From positions 1-40,793 of the forward strand of contig JAAAUF010000310.1 in the NCBI GenBank assembly GCA_015499985.1: DNA of 40,793 nucleotides, read 5' to 3'. This document shows, piece by piece, positions 1 to 10,974 of the stretch (positions within the stretch are counted from its first letter, which is position 1; the number at the start of each line of letters is the position of its first letter). The notes beneath the pieces were generated by a model. That model worked only from the letters and a program-made list of their open reading frames with translations. It searched no databases and had not been told where the DNA came from. This stretch comes from Haplosporangium gracile. Taxonomy: Eukaryota; Mortierellomycota; Mortierellomycetes; Mortierellales; Mortierellaceae. The translations under genes and the position numbers were made by a program.

Positions 1-834
1 ATGAAGTTAACAAAACCACAAAAAAGCCGTGCTAATTCCATGTGTTTCACTTTGAGCGTCAAAGTGGAGCACGTTACAATCTTTCATCTGCCACAACTCC
101 ATCTTTCATATATTCATCACACCTGTCATCAGTCAGTATGCCTTCCACTTGCCGTGTTTCTCTTACATGGTTGTTTAAAGACGAACGGTTGTTCGCAGTT
201 AAAGATTGTTCTTGTGTAAGATGTAAGCAGAATAGCAGAATAAAAAGTATAGCATTCTATGTGAACTACATCGATTCTAGCAAGAAAAACATACCGAGGT
301 GAGAGAGCCTTTGTTTTCTCCTTCGTTTCACACGATAAGGTTTGCATCCAAAATAGGAGGTTGCTCTGCTGTCTGTGCCTGCATTTTGATCGGCTCCACC
401 AATCGCAGGCTGCATATTTGTTGATCATCTTTCCCTTTGAGCTTTTTTTTTTTTTCTCTTTTTGGCGTTGTCATTTTGGCTTCTTAATGCGCCTTCTCTC
501 TTCGATTTCTTTCTTCTTCCCACTTTTGTGCTTTTGCCTCCTCCCGCTGATCCCCCTACTTAGTACTGAACTAATAACTCGTTTTCTCTTGTGCACACAA
601 CATTCTTTCTCTCGCACCTTTCACACACTCACTTCTCGCAAGCTTCGAAAATAATGCAGCGCCATCAGCAGCAGCTCCAAACTAACCGCGAATGAGAATC
701 ACTTCTCAGAGGAACAAAAACACCTAAGCATCATCGGAGACTGCCTACACCTTACACACCAGCACAGCCACAAACGTTCAACAAAGACAAAGAAGACCAA
801 GAAGAACTACAATACTTCACTGACATCTCCCAAA
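1..834. other. Non-coding stretch with CT-rich leader
   Basis: No convincing coding region is visible. Positions 430-640 are strongly pyrimidine-rich on the plus strand, which in these fungi is typical of the region just upstream of a start codon. This fits the remains of a promoter and leader for the broken plus-strand gene that follows. A short in-frame ATG at about 653 opens only a few codons. Confidence 0.4.
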
Positions 835-1873
835 AGAACCCTGGCAAGAACACTCTGGGTCTTCCATGGTCAGCCTTGTCACGGCATCGCCTTGGGCTTA
901 ACGTACACAGCCCTAGGACAGCTGCGGATCAAGGTCATTTGTCGGGACCTGCTTCCGAAATTCAACAACTTGATCGATGATAACAGGACAGGAATGAAAA
1001 TGGGGATGATGGAGCCGATTGATGAGTGCAGGACAAAGACGATGTTGGGGTTAGTCCGGCGGATCGAGAATCGGATTGAAACACTCATTGGTATCTGCAG
1101 TACGTCTGTCTCTTTTTCATTTCTTCACTTTGTCAATGTCATACGAATATCTCACTCTCGCATACAACCCCATTTTAACAGCTTTAACCTCCCCCCCCCC
1201 CCCCCCTTCTTTTAGTTCTCTTCACGCTAGCAAAGTGGTATTCACTAAGCGACGTCTACGACTGCAAGTTCCTTCTCCACGTGGGACTGGTCGGGACAGC
1301 ACTCTACATTACATTGAACTGGTTCCCCGCCAGTAACAACACCAATAACATCAACCGCGAGAGGAGTAAAAGACCTTGTAAGAGTGAACGTGGTCAGAAT
1401 GGACCTATTCTTTTCGATCTGGGATCTCGGTTTCCTGATACTCGGCCATCTTCTCATCCCCACATTCCTCTCCACCTCAATGCTCTACTTCTGTAAGTAA
1501 ACTCATTTCCACCTTCTTTTCGCTCCAACTCTCAAAACTCCGCGCTTCACAAACCAAAACACTCCCTTTCCTAACACCTCTAACCATACATCCAACCCTT
1601 CATTTTCACCCTTCACCAAATCATATCGGGAGGACTAACATCTATCGGCCAGATATCAAGCATTGCCACAATCTCAATTCTGTCATTAATCATTCCAAAC
1701 CAAAAAAAAAAGTAGGCGCCACATTCAGCGCCCATAGCATCTGCCAGCAGATAGCTTCAATCATCTGCGATTTGACCCATGGTCCTTTGTTCGTTCATAC
1801 TATGAAGACCTCGCACCTGCTGTTTTATTATTTTGTCTTGGCAGGGTTCTTTGTATTAGTTTTGCTTGTCTAG
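835..1873 (+). pseudogene. Broken multi-membrane-segment protein gene
   Basis: Several coding-like pieces lie in order but in different frames. The first (about 840-1092) is polar and reads through GLTYTALGQLRIKV and RTKTMLGLVRRIENRIETLI. A probable intron follows (donor near 1091, acceptor TTTTAG at 1211-1216 after a run of 16 C). The next piece has KFLLHVGLVGTALYITLNWF, then needs a one-base shift at the CCCC near 1324-1327 to continue into a long hydrophobic segment ending LSTSMLYF at about 1490. Another probable intron (GTAAGT at about 1493) leads to a membrane-like segment at 1625-1700 that breaks at a run of ten A. In the shifted frame it continues through FYYFVLAGFFVLVLLV to a stop at 1871-1873. 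At least four hydrophobic segments are visible, so a membrane protein is likely; the family is not recognised. No good start codon is present. It could also be a real gene hit by homopolymer assembly errors. Confidence 0.5.
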
Positions 1874-2233
1874 TCCGTCAACTGGTGATCCTACTATTAT
1901 CGAGAATGAACAGGTGTAATTATTTAGCTACTGCATTTCTACTCATCTTTGGACAAAAGGAGCATATACATAGATCGTGCGACCAATGTACAACCTTATC
2001 CTCCCGAAACGTAACAACACCTGAGATTGAACCGACCAGAGCCAGAAGGACGGGAGATATGCGAGTTTATTCCTCATAGTGTCAAAAAAGAATGAGAGGT
2101 TCGATTTCGGTGATAATGTGTGCGGAGTGAGATGCTGTGCTGTGCTGTGCTTGATGTGACTTTTTGTAAGGTATGTGTGTTGTGTACATGGTGTTGGATC
2201 GTCGGGTTGTTCTTGTCTCTCAGAAGTCTCCTC

Positions 2234-5200
2234 TCATGGTCGAGGTTGCATATACAGCTTTCGTCCACGAAACAAGTTCAAATGTAGCCTCGTCTTTGTC
2301 CCGTCCGTCTTCTGCAGCATGATCTATCAACGACGAGCGAAATAAAAAGTGGTTAAAGTTAATATTCAAAATTGCGGAAGGTCACAACAGAAATGAGCTT
2401 AAGCAAGAGATGCGAGAACAAGTACCTCGTCGTTGGCCAAAAAAAGGTACTTGGCGTGATATTGTCCAAGAGCCGCATCCAGAACAACCACAGGATCGTT
2501 GGGCTTATACCACATCCCGTCAACATTGCACCGAGTACCATCCTCATAAATCTCAACTTCTGGTCGCGTACCTACACACATCAGGTAAAAAACACAGAAT
2601 TATGTATGTTAGTACGAGAGCATCAGAAATTTTGCTGACAGTGACATATCATAATATAATGACTTCAAGAAACACGTACCAGTTGAACCAGAGTGTTCTA
2701 TTGATCCACCCCAACGGTAAGAGTTGCTCGGCCGGGATGAAGAGATGTTGCCACCCATTGGCGCTGAATATGGTGGTGGTGGAGGTGGTCCATATCCTGA
2801 AGGCCGTTCATTCATCCGGGTTTGTGGCACAATCTGTGCGTGTCCCAATCCTCGTGAATATCCGTGTGAATGTTCTTGTGGATATCCATGATCAATAACG
2901 GCACTTGTTTGTGAAACGGGGCGTGGGATCTAAACACCGTAAAGCAAAAGAGATGAAAACATGGCCGAATAAGCATCAACTCTTCTATGATCTACAGTAA
3001 ATGTGATCCAAGAATGCACGCCACCCATACAAAATGAGTTACCCCCATAGCGGCAAAATCTTCGTTCAGTTCTGCAGTGGCAATCATCCGGAGATCGTTG
3101 CTGGCTGGGAAGCCATACCGCTCATTCACCGCCCGCAACTCCGTCACCATCGCTCGCTTGTGTTTCCGCGCACGAACCATCACTGACTTTTCCATTGATT
3201 CTAATAACAATGACAAAGCATTGTTAGTTAGCAATTGCGACCGACATCTTAATATAGCTCCTATCACCGTGAACATAAGACGATCAGGTGTGTAACTTAC
3301 GATGTCGCGCCCGACTCTCTGAAAGTGTGAGTTCCAAACGAAGCTGTTGCTGCTTTTGACCGACTCCGTTCAAAAGATCCGTGCGAAGTCCCCGCTTCTT
3401 AGACTAAGACAAACATCACAAACCAATAATTCGGTTTAGTGATCAAAATTATAAAAATAATGCATTTCGATCACTAGCCAATGAAAATGCAAGAGAGGAT
3501 GCTTACCTGGAATGTGCAGTGGGCCTGGTACTCCTTGATCTCAAATTCAGCCTGAGAGATCTCGTTCATATGTGTCCGCCATGCTCTGGCCACCCTGAGA
3601 CGTTGATCCCGCTTATCCTCAATCTCCTTCATAAGTGTTGACAGCTCCGGGTGCGTGCCTAGTCATATACGAGACAATGTAGTCATGTCAGCAAAAATAT
3701 ATGAAAAAAATGCCTCAGTCAAGCCCAAAGTGTCAACCTTCATCCATCAGTATCACCAAAACACTTACCATCGTTGATCATTTCGACCTCGGTCTCCAGT
3801 TCCAGCATCCTCTCCTCGTACATCTTGTCCCGAAGATGCGCAAATTCCACCTCTATGCTTGACAACGCTTCCAGAGCTTCCGTGTATACTTGCTTCTTTT
3901 CAAGATCTATGCACCACATATTAGAAACACGAAAAAAATGTCAGCCTAGTTCCACGGTAACTGTCATCAGATGCAATTAAATTATGAGAATAGAGACGCA
4001 CCTTCTTCTTCTTCACCGTCCTCTTCGTTTTCACCCTTCTCGCCAGCCTCCTCCTCGGCCATCTCGGTTTCAGACTCTTTATCAGACTGAGGAGCATTAG
4101 TATCTTCGTCCTCCTCAACCTCCTTCTTGACCTTTTCTTCCTGCTCTTTGTTCTCCCGACTGATCTCCCGCAAGGATCGCTTTCGCCCTCCAAGACTGGG
4201 TCGAGAGTCGGTCGTTGTTGATGCCGATGCACCGGTGGCGGAGGCCGAGGAGGATGCAGCGGCGGATCCTCCTGCACCGGATGATGAACCCTTGCCCTTG
4301 CTCGATCGCCCAACTTCTTCATCATCCGAGTCATCTGTGTCATCAAATTCTGACAAGTCCGAAAGTTCGTCGCCGCTATCCTTGAGATCCTCGGCAATGA
4401 GTTGTGGGCGGTTCAGGGTAGGCTTTTGAGGGAACGACGCGACATCCTTTTTAGGCGCAGGTGCGTCATCGTCATCGTCTTCTTCATCGTCCTCGTCTCC
4501 GTCTCCATCGCCATCTTCATCGCCATCTTCATCGCCATCTTCGACGTGTGATCCATCATCTTCAGGGAGCTCACTGCCCTCGTCGTCCGTCTGTCCAGCA
4601 GGCGTACTTTCATCTTCGTCATCGTCATTCTCATCTCCTTCCTGCTCTGTCATAGCAACATCGCCATCAGCATCGGCGTCACCAATATTAGAACCATCGT
4701 CCTGATCCTCGGAGGCTGCTGGAGAAGCTGTGCCATGCGCGTTAGGTCCTTTGGGAACCTTCAAATGGGTATCGTCGTCGGTATCAACAGCCTTGTCATC
4801 GTCATCCTCTTCCTCTTCTTCCTCCTGGTCCTCATCAATCTCACCTTCTTCCTCTTCCTCGTCGGCCTCGCGAGTAGCAGGAGTTCCTTCGGCGTCCTGG
4901 ACAGGCTCAGTATCCTCAGTATCGCCGTCCATATCCTCATCTTCATCATCAAGTGCTCCGTCCAGCAGGCCACCGTTCAAATCCTCGGCGCTTAATTTAC
5001 TCGATCGAATGCGACTGGGGGCCAAGTTGCGAGCCGTTCCCTGTTGCGAGGCGTTAGTGGTAGATGGTGACGGAGACTTCATCGATGTGTCCTCGTCCTC
5101 GTCGATCTCGCCTTCTTCGCCCTCCTCGTCTGCTGCGGGTGTTCCTTGTGCGGACGCTGCTTCATGACCGAGTGTCAGTACACCCACTGCAGGATCCTTA

Positions 5201-5336
5201 CTTGCCGTAGAGTTAGATGCCACAACAGCCTCAGAGACCGATGTTTTTGTGTCGTTTGTCATAGATGACTTTTCCTTGTTCTTGTTCTTGTTCTTGTCTT
5301 TGTCTTTGGCTGATGCGTTGCGGGTTGTACCGTTAA

Positions 5337-5367
<31 letters not shown>

Positions 5368-5430
5368 GACTTTGAGTTCCGTGGGCGAGAACGACTGTTT
5401 GCGAGACCGTAACGAGGACGCCTCGAGCAT
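2234..5430 (-). CDS. Sds3/Dep1-family subunit of the Sin3-Rpd3 histone deacetylase complex
   Basis: Eight exons (5430-4002, 3906-3769, 3658-3507, 3403-3301, 3200-3043, 2929-2680, 2571-2426, 2323-2234) join in frame to give 821 residues. The first exon encodes about 476 disordered residues: an Asn run near the start, Lys/Asn repeats and long Glu/Asp blocks. The Sds3-like domain starts at about residue 477 with LEKKQVYTEALEALSSIE and is largely helical/coiled coil (EFAHLRDKMYEERMLELE, then RDQRLRVARAWRTHMNEI) to about residue 660. After a Pro-rich linker, the last two exons encode the family's small C-terminal fold (WYKPNDPVVVLD, then LQKTDGTKTRLHLNLFRGRK). Known members (Sds3, Dep1, BRMS1) scaffold the nuclear Sin3 deacetylase complex. 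The long acidic N-terminus resembles Dep1 more than Sds3. All introns are GT-AG; the last-exon choice is supported by restoring this C-terminal motif, whereas reading through the intron stops early. Confidence 0.9.
4486..4545 (-). repeat. Coding Glu/Asp/Gly minisatellite in the Sds3/Dep1 gene
   Basis: On the plus strand a 12-base unit (TCGCCATCTTCA) is repeated in tandem, encoding alternating Asp, Glu and Gly on the minus strand. It lies in the disordered acidic arm and keeps the frame, so copy number could vary without breaking the protein. Confidence 0.7.
5337..5369 (-). repeat. Asn-encoding GTT/AAC microsatellite
   Basis: A run of about ten GTT units on the plus strand reads as an uninterrupted Asn tract (AAC codons) near residue 22-32 of the Sds3/Dep1-family protein. 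It is a trinucleotide repeat, so frame is preserved when it expands or shrinks. Confidence 0.75.
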
Positions 5431-7430
5431 TTGGTTGTTGGGGTGAGAGTATCTTTCAAATTAAGTATCGTCAAGGGCTGTGGCTCAGATTTGGCTGACA
5501 AAAATGTAGTATGCGTCTGTCCCTATTTTCGATTGTGTGTCCAATTAAGAACGAACCACAGCGTCAGTAAGGGTGCAATTGAACAATTGGCAGTACCGAA
5601 ACCAATGGCGAAACCTGATCGACAGCTAAAAAGGATCAAGGCGTGGACGCTTCAATCCTGTTCCCATTTCCCTGTTCCCCACCCATCCTTACCCTGGTAG
5701 ATGTCCCTCTCTCTCTCTCTCTCTCTCTTCACCCTCTTTTATGTTTCATCATATTGCTCGTTATTATCTTTGTGATTCGCGCGCATACACTCACTCACTG
5801 GATACAATTTTGAAAGACAGCCATCTGTTGAAGAACCCAAAGAAGAACAGAAGGTGCCGGTCCACCGTATCCCTCATAATCATCACCCTCTCCACCTCAC
5901 TTGCTTTTTTGTTGCTATTTTGCCTCTCCTTCGTTCTCTACACTATGGCTGTGGTACAGACTAGTCTGGCCTTCACAGGAGGGAAAACAGGGCAAGTAAA
6001 TGTTTCGCAACTCAGACGAACAAACGTTGCTTTCAACCCTGTTCAACGCAGGTGGAGACGTTGCACTGCTGTCAACTTTCATACATACCTCGAGATAAAA
6101 TATCGTTCGTCCGCGAAAAAAAGAAACGGGAGTATAAGTTGTTTGACGACCGGGGTGGTTCGCTTGATTCTTGCGCGAGCTCCTTTCGAGGTGTGGATTG
6201 CTGGTCTTGTAGTGAATGACAGTCGAGAGGCAGGAGGGAAGAGAAGACGTGTGTGTGTGGTGGGTGGGTGTCTCTGCTGATGAACGTTGCTTTTTTTTGT
6301 CCGCTGTTTTCCCGTTTTGCCTTTTGCTTGCTTGTCGGACAGAGCGATGTGATTCTGAGGAGGGAAGAGGGTGGGTGGGCGATTGGTTGGTTGCAAGGCG
6401 GGTAAGGGCACAAGAAGGATGCTTGAGAGGTCAAGTCGGATAACGGTCCTTGTCTCGGCTTGTTGTTTCGACAATGGCCAAGAGGAGAGAGGGTTTGTTC
6501 CTGAGCTGTTGAATCCTCTTGTGGGACTGATTCAAAGACAGGAGAAGAGGAAGGAGGGAGTGTGTCGCGCTTTTTCTTTTGTCAGTGGAATCGTCAAGAG
6601 TCCTTGAGGGTTCGAGAGATGAGACTTGACGGAGGAGAGGGAGAAGAGGAAGAAGAGAGACGATGGTCGTAACCTGTCGCTTCTCTGACCGTGAGAGTCG
6701 AGTATATGAGGGAGCTGTGAACGAAGAACGAAAAGAGAAGAAAAGTGAGGGCGCGATGAAAAAAGAGAGGTAAAAAAAGGCAGGAAGGGAAACAAAAGAA
6801 ACAAGAAAGAGACAAAGACGAAGAGAGGGGAAAGGGAAGGGAGTAACAAGAAGCAAAGACGCAGGCCAACAGGAAGCGGAAGCATGGGGGTGAGAGGGGT
6901 CGGTGGATGGAGAGTGACCGCTCTTCAAAAGTCACGGGGAAGGATCACTTTTCGATCAGAAGCGCGTGTTCATTTAAGTATTGTGCAATTAGAGATTTTG
7001 TAATTAGTCATTTCGAGACCACACCCGTAGCATAGGCACATAGGCCTACCAATGCCATGTAATTGTTCGATTCAATAGCGGCTACAACTCTCCCCTAGCT
7101 GTGCGCTTGACAGTGAAATCTAAGCTGCGGTCGATGGGGCACTCTCGCTCATCCAACAGTGAGCCAACTTATGGTAGAAGATAGACAGAGGATTTATACC
7201 ACAGCCACTACATTGATTCGAGATACAACCACAAAAAAATGGCATCTTCTCTTCCTTTCCCAAAACCGCATCTTTAAAAGTATGAAAAAAAATGTTAATA
7301 GACAAGCAAATAAAACAGTCTGTTGTCGCTCAATCCCATAGTGCGCAGTTTCCTGTTTTGTGTAGAAAGAAAAGAATACAAACAACTACTTGGTTTTTGC
7401 TGTTCATTCTCCTGTTGCTGCTGTTTCAGA
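5431..7430. other. Long upstream region of the Sds3/Dep1 gene, no clear gene
   Basis: About 2 kb with no convincing protein gene. A CT microsatellite sits at 5704-5730. The stretch 6530-6870 is purine-rich on the plus strand, so it is CT-rich on the minus strand, as expected for a minus-strand leader. It may hold a distant promoter or 5' untranslated exon of the minus-strand Sds3/Dep1 gene. A 179-codon plus-strand ORF at 5741-6280 has low-complexity content and no recognisable domain, so I did not call it. Confidence 0.4.
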
Positions 7431-7439
7431 AGCTGTAGT

Positions 7440-7640
7440 ACTTTATTTGGCGTCTTGGAGACGAATACGCCTCACTCCCCTGATATTCAGGCTCTTGAGG
7501 CATGCGAAGAAGTCGAACTGTCAAAGGATTCTGTTCAACTTTTTGGTCACCTTGGTGTTGCTACCGTTCACGTGCTCGAGACACAGTTTGTTCAACGATC
7601 TTTGTTCAATTGAAGAAATGAAAGCGCCATCGACTTTGAA
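7440..7640 (-). pseudogene. Possible leucine-rich-repeat gene fragment
   Basis: On the minus strand one frame reads SSIEQRSLNKLCLEHVNG and, after an in-frame TGA, QFDFFACLKSLNIRGVRRIR, before a TAA. The regular Leu spacing and codon choice resemble the LRR part of Mortierella-type F-box proteins, such as the relic at the right end of this window. There is no start and no flanking exon. The plus strand also has an open frame here, so the call is weak. Confidence 0.28.
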
Positions 7641-7649
7641 GTAAAAAAT

Positions 7650-8530
7650 AGGCACGAGGAGAGACGCGTTCAGTTAAAGAAAATTATGCAATTAGAGGTC
7701 GATCCATTGTCAATTAGAGATCACTCTCAAGCCCTTGGTCTGCCAACGTATGGACAGGACCACAAGGACTAGATATGCCTTACGGGGATCAGTTAACAAT
7801 ATATACCATAGACGACAGTCAAGACGGTGATAAGCGACAAAAATATGACCTCGTTTCACCTTTCATCTCTCATCCCCCGTCCTCATTCCTCCATAACCAC
7901 CACATTCAGCATCTCATTTCGAGTTGAAAAACGTCAAGGGAGAGCGGTTGAGAAGAGGGTTCTAATAAGGAGATGACACAGAAACAGAAATAGAAATGGA
8001 GTGAGATACAGGAAGACGCACGACCCGCTGAACAGGTACAGAAGAACCAGTTGCTCTTTCATCCCTTCCTCGCTTCGCTGTTTTGAACGAACACTTTTTT
8101 TTTTACACCTGTCGTATCGCTCATACTTTAACTTATGCCAGAGGAGACAAGAATACTCACTACACCCGCCTCATATGTTTGCAGCAATAAAAAAAAAGAT
8201 TTAGCTACATCGTTAAAGCCAAAAGGCTCTTATCCAATATTATCAACAAATCGGCGATCCCATTTAAAGTGACTCTATCCTTCCTCGACCATGCCTGTTG
8301 GGAAATGTTGGAAATTCTCTCGCACATTCAGCCCAAGTCGTTCGAATTTTTTTTTCTGGAGCCTCCAAGAAAGCCCCATTCCGACAACACAATTTAGTCC
8401 TCTCCTCCTCCTCCCTCTCTTCTCCTTGTCTTTTCCCTCATACAACAAACTCAAATCAATGGCCAACGCATCCATCACCAGGAACAGGACTCCGCGTCGC
8501 CCTATCCGACATCTGATATAATCAATTGCC
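7650..8530. other. Intergenic stretch, no gene seen
   Basis: AT-rich DNA with short frames only. The segment 8380-8450 is CT-rich on the plus strand and could be a leader remnant for the broken coding region that follows. Confidence 0.4.
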
Positions 8531-8533
8531 TTC

Positions 8534-10545
8534 ATGACCAGCGCCAAGCTCGACAGCGAAATCCTTATTGTTGTATCCGCGAATGCAGGCAGTGGCAAAT
8601 CAAAACCCTATCCCTCGCGTGCCTCGTGGTATGTTTTACTCATCACCTTCATTGGCATGCAAAAAAAAAGGCACGTTGTTTATCTCAAACTTGAACAATG
8701 GCCGCCACTCCACTAGAAAAAAAATGGCACAGTTCAAGCAAATTGTCCAAGAGCCTAGCCCTCAGTTACAGGAGCCGCTAAAAAAAAAACTACAGATCCG
8801 CGGCTCAAAACTAGGAGTGAGATCCGGGCATTCAGACACTAATGAAATCGCGTGACCCATTTCAAGCAAGCGACTCGCCCACATCGCGGCTGGCCAAGCC
8901 CTCATCCTTCTCCTCCACAAGAAACATCAAAGAGCACAGTCTCTACCCCTGCACCAGCACCAGCACCAGCACACCGAAGAAAAAGCCATCAGCTCGCCAG
9001 AACCGTACGTGTTCGAAGAAGATCCCCTTCGGCCTGTACATGTTATCCAGGATGATGACGAGGAGGCACAAGGAGATCAAGGAAGGCAAGATGACGTAGG
9101 AGGCCACTCGGAGGATGACAACAGAAAAACTTTAATAGACGACAAGGATGAGAGTGGAAAGGATTCCAACGGGATGGACTAGGATCGAAGGGGACCTGAA
9201 CGAGGTCGGAAACGATGGTGAGAATAATGACGAAAGCGATTACAATCCAGGAAATCGATCCGGTCGAGGACCAAATTTTTAAGTGGTCAAGGGCCAGAAT
9301 CGAGCAGACGAATCACCAGGGTATCGAGCAGACCAAGGACCAGGACGCCAATCGGGTAGAGGATCACAATACCATTAATTTTATCGGCGACGTGCGCGTT
9401 ACAAAATTAACTATGAAAACAACAACGCCCCGGCTCCTCATCAAATCTCAGAGTCATTATTTGGCGACCGCATCGCTGCGGCAGATGAAGACTAATCGGA
9501 CACCAACCTCAAGGTTTTTTTATTCACCCCTCAAGGACGGCAAACAAGACGAGTCCAGGAACTTGAACAACAATATCGGTCAACATTCTGATTCCAACGA
9601 AATGAATGTCATGGACAGTTTACCACTTCATAACTCGTATCCTCGCAAGTGTTACCAGTCAAATCTTCGTCTACGAGGACAGCACAAAAATAAAGCGACA
9701 ATGGGTATGACAACAACCACGACGGGAACGACAACATTCTCTGAGGCGTCAACCTATGCCTCGTCTATGACTTTGGCTACAAGAATCCTCCAGCTTCCAC
9801 CCATCGAAACCAGAAAATGGACACTTCAGTTCAGAAAAAGCGACACCTCCCAATTGGAGAGAACCTTCTCACGGTCTATCGCCTTTGCTGGATCATCACC
9901 TCAAACCGAAACGACCAACTATATGAGGTATCGGGGTGCATATTAACGGGCGGCCATTGAAGATCTGAGCTCGGACACCACAATGCAACAAAAGCGAACC
10001 GACCTAACCGGCACGAGGACTCGAATCGCCTAGTACGATACCCGGTGCAAAAAAAAAAAGAAGGATTAGATCGTGGACGTGTCGGATCGCCTGGCTGAAG
10101 TTTTGGAGCGAACGGTGATCCTGCAAAGGACAACAATACCGGCAACAGAAACAGTCAGCTGCACCAGCCGCAGCAGCACAGACGCGGTCCGAAACAACTT
10201 CTCAAGAATGACCGATATGAACTGGAAACCCACAAATCGCGGCCGTTCTGTGTTTTACCAGAAAAGAAACTTGTTCTTCGAACTCTTGATGTTGGTGCAC
10301 GACTACCAGGGATGGTCATGCAGGATCACCCGGATGCAGCGGAAGAAGTGTTGGCTTTGGGTGTACGGTGCTCGCCGGTCAGGTCCTTCCCATCCTACCT
10401 TGAATGGAATAAGAGGGAGAGGAAGAAGATGATCCGAAAAGTTCCATTCTATAACCAGCAGGGTCGGGAGAAGAAAGCGGATGGTACGAGCAGGAGGAGG
10501 TGGTGGTGGACGGTGCGAGGAACAGGAGGAGAAAGACACCTTTAG
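8534..10545 (+). pseudogene. Long decayed coding region, disordered protein
   Basis: Roughly 2 kb of plus-strand sequence has coding-like segments that switch frame repeatedly, often next to A-runs (8661-8669, 8720-8728, 8780-8788, 10048-10057). Recognisable pieces include an acidic segment at about 9003-9180 (EPYVFEEDPLRPVHVIQDDD), an Arg/Gly/Gln/Asn-rich segment at 9225-9380 (DYNPGNRSGRGP, GYRADQGPGRQSGRGSQ), a segment ending FTPQGRQTRRVQELEQQYR at about 9575, and an open C-terminal frame at about 10200-10545 containing GMVMQDHPDAAEEVLALGV. Composition suggests an RNA-binding-type disordered protein. I considered a Barentsz/CASC3 or gag-like origin but see no diagnostic motif. No terminal repeats are visible. 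Confidence 0.35.
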
Positions 10546-10974
10546 GAAAGAAGCCAGTTATAAAGCAACCTTACAAGGACCGCCTGGCAAAATTGCAAAT
10601 TGTTTGGTTAATTCATTTTGTTTTTATTCTAAAGTCCATGAACAGAAAATGTGGGCGAACAAAGAAGGCGATCGCCTAGCGCTATGAGGAGCAACCAAGA
10701 AAGAGTGAAAAAAAGTAAGAGATAACTAAGAACAAGTAAAGAAAATAAAACGACGAATCCAAGGTCAACAAGAAAATAACGAAGACAGAAAGAAAAAGTA
10801 AGGTACGAAGGTGTATGGACAAGGAGGGTGACATGTACAATGGCGGATGTAGGTAATGGAGGAGGGTGTTGTGTGGTAGCGGGGGCTGTGTTCTTGTGAA
10901 GCAACTCCTGACTCCTTGAGATAAGGCGGTTCTGCGTCGCTGCTTCCTGATAAGGCCGACAAGTCCACGCGTCT
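10546..10974. other. Short intergenic region, 3' side of PP2A-B
   Basis: No gene is visible. This is the downstream side of the minus-strand PP2A-B gene and probably contains its 3' untranslated region and polyadenylation site. Confidence 0.4.

Noticed and set aside
4127..5167. Long Ser-rich plus-strand ORFs opposite the Sds3/Dep1 first exon
   Set aside because: They are antisense shadows of Glu/Asp-rich codons; the minus-strand frame carries the conserved domain.
5945..6000. Short resemblance of a plus-strand frame (MA, then QT, then TGGK at the same spacing) to the histone H3 tail
   Set aside because: The match is limited to a few residues, the following sequence shows no H3 fold motifs, and the surrounding frame is not conserved-looking. 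Chance is the simplest explanation.
5741..6280. 179-codon plus-strand ORF with a hydrophobic segment
   Set aside because: It is mostly CT-rich low-complexity sequence with no domain. The apparent membrane segment comes from a pyrimidine tract.
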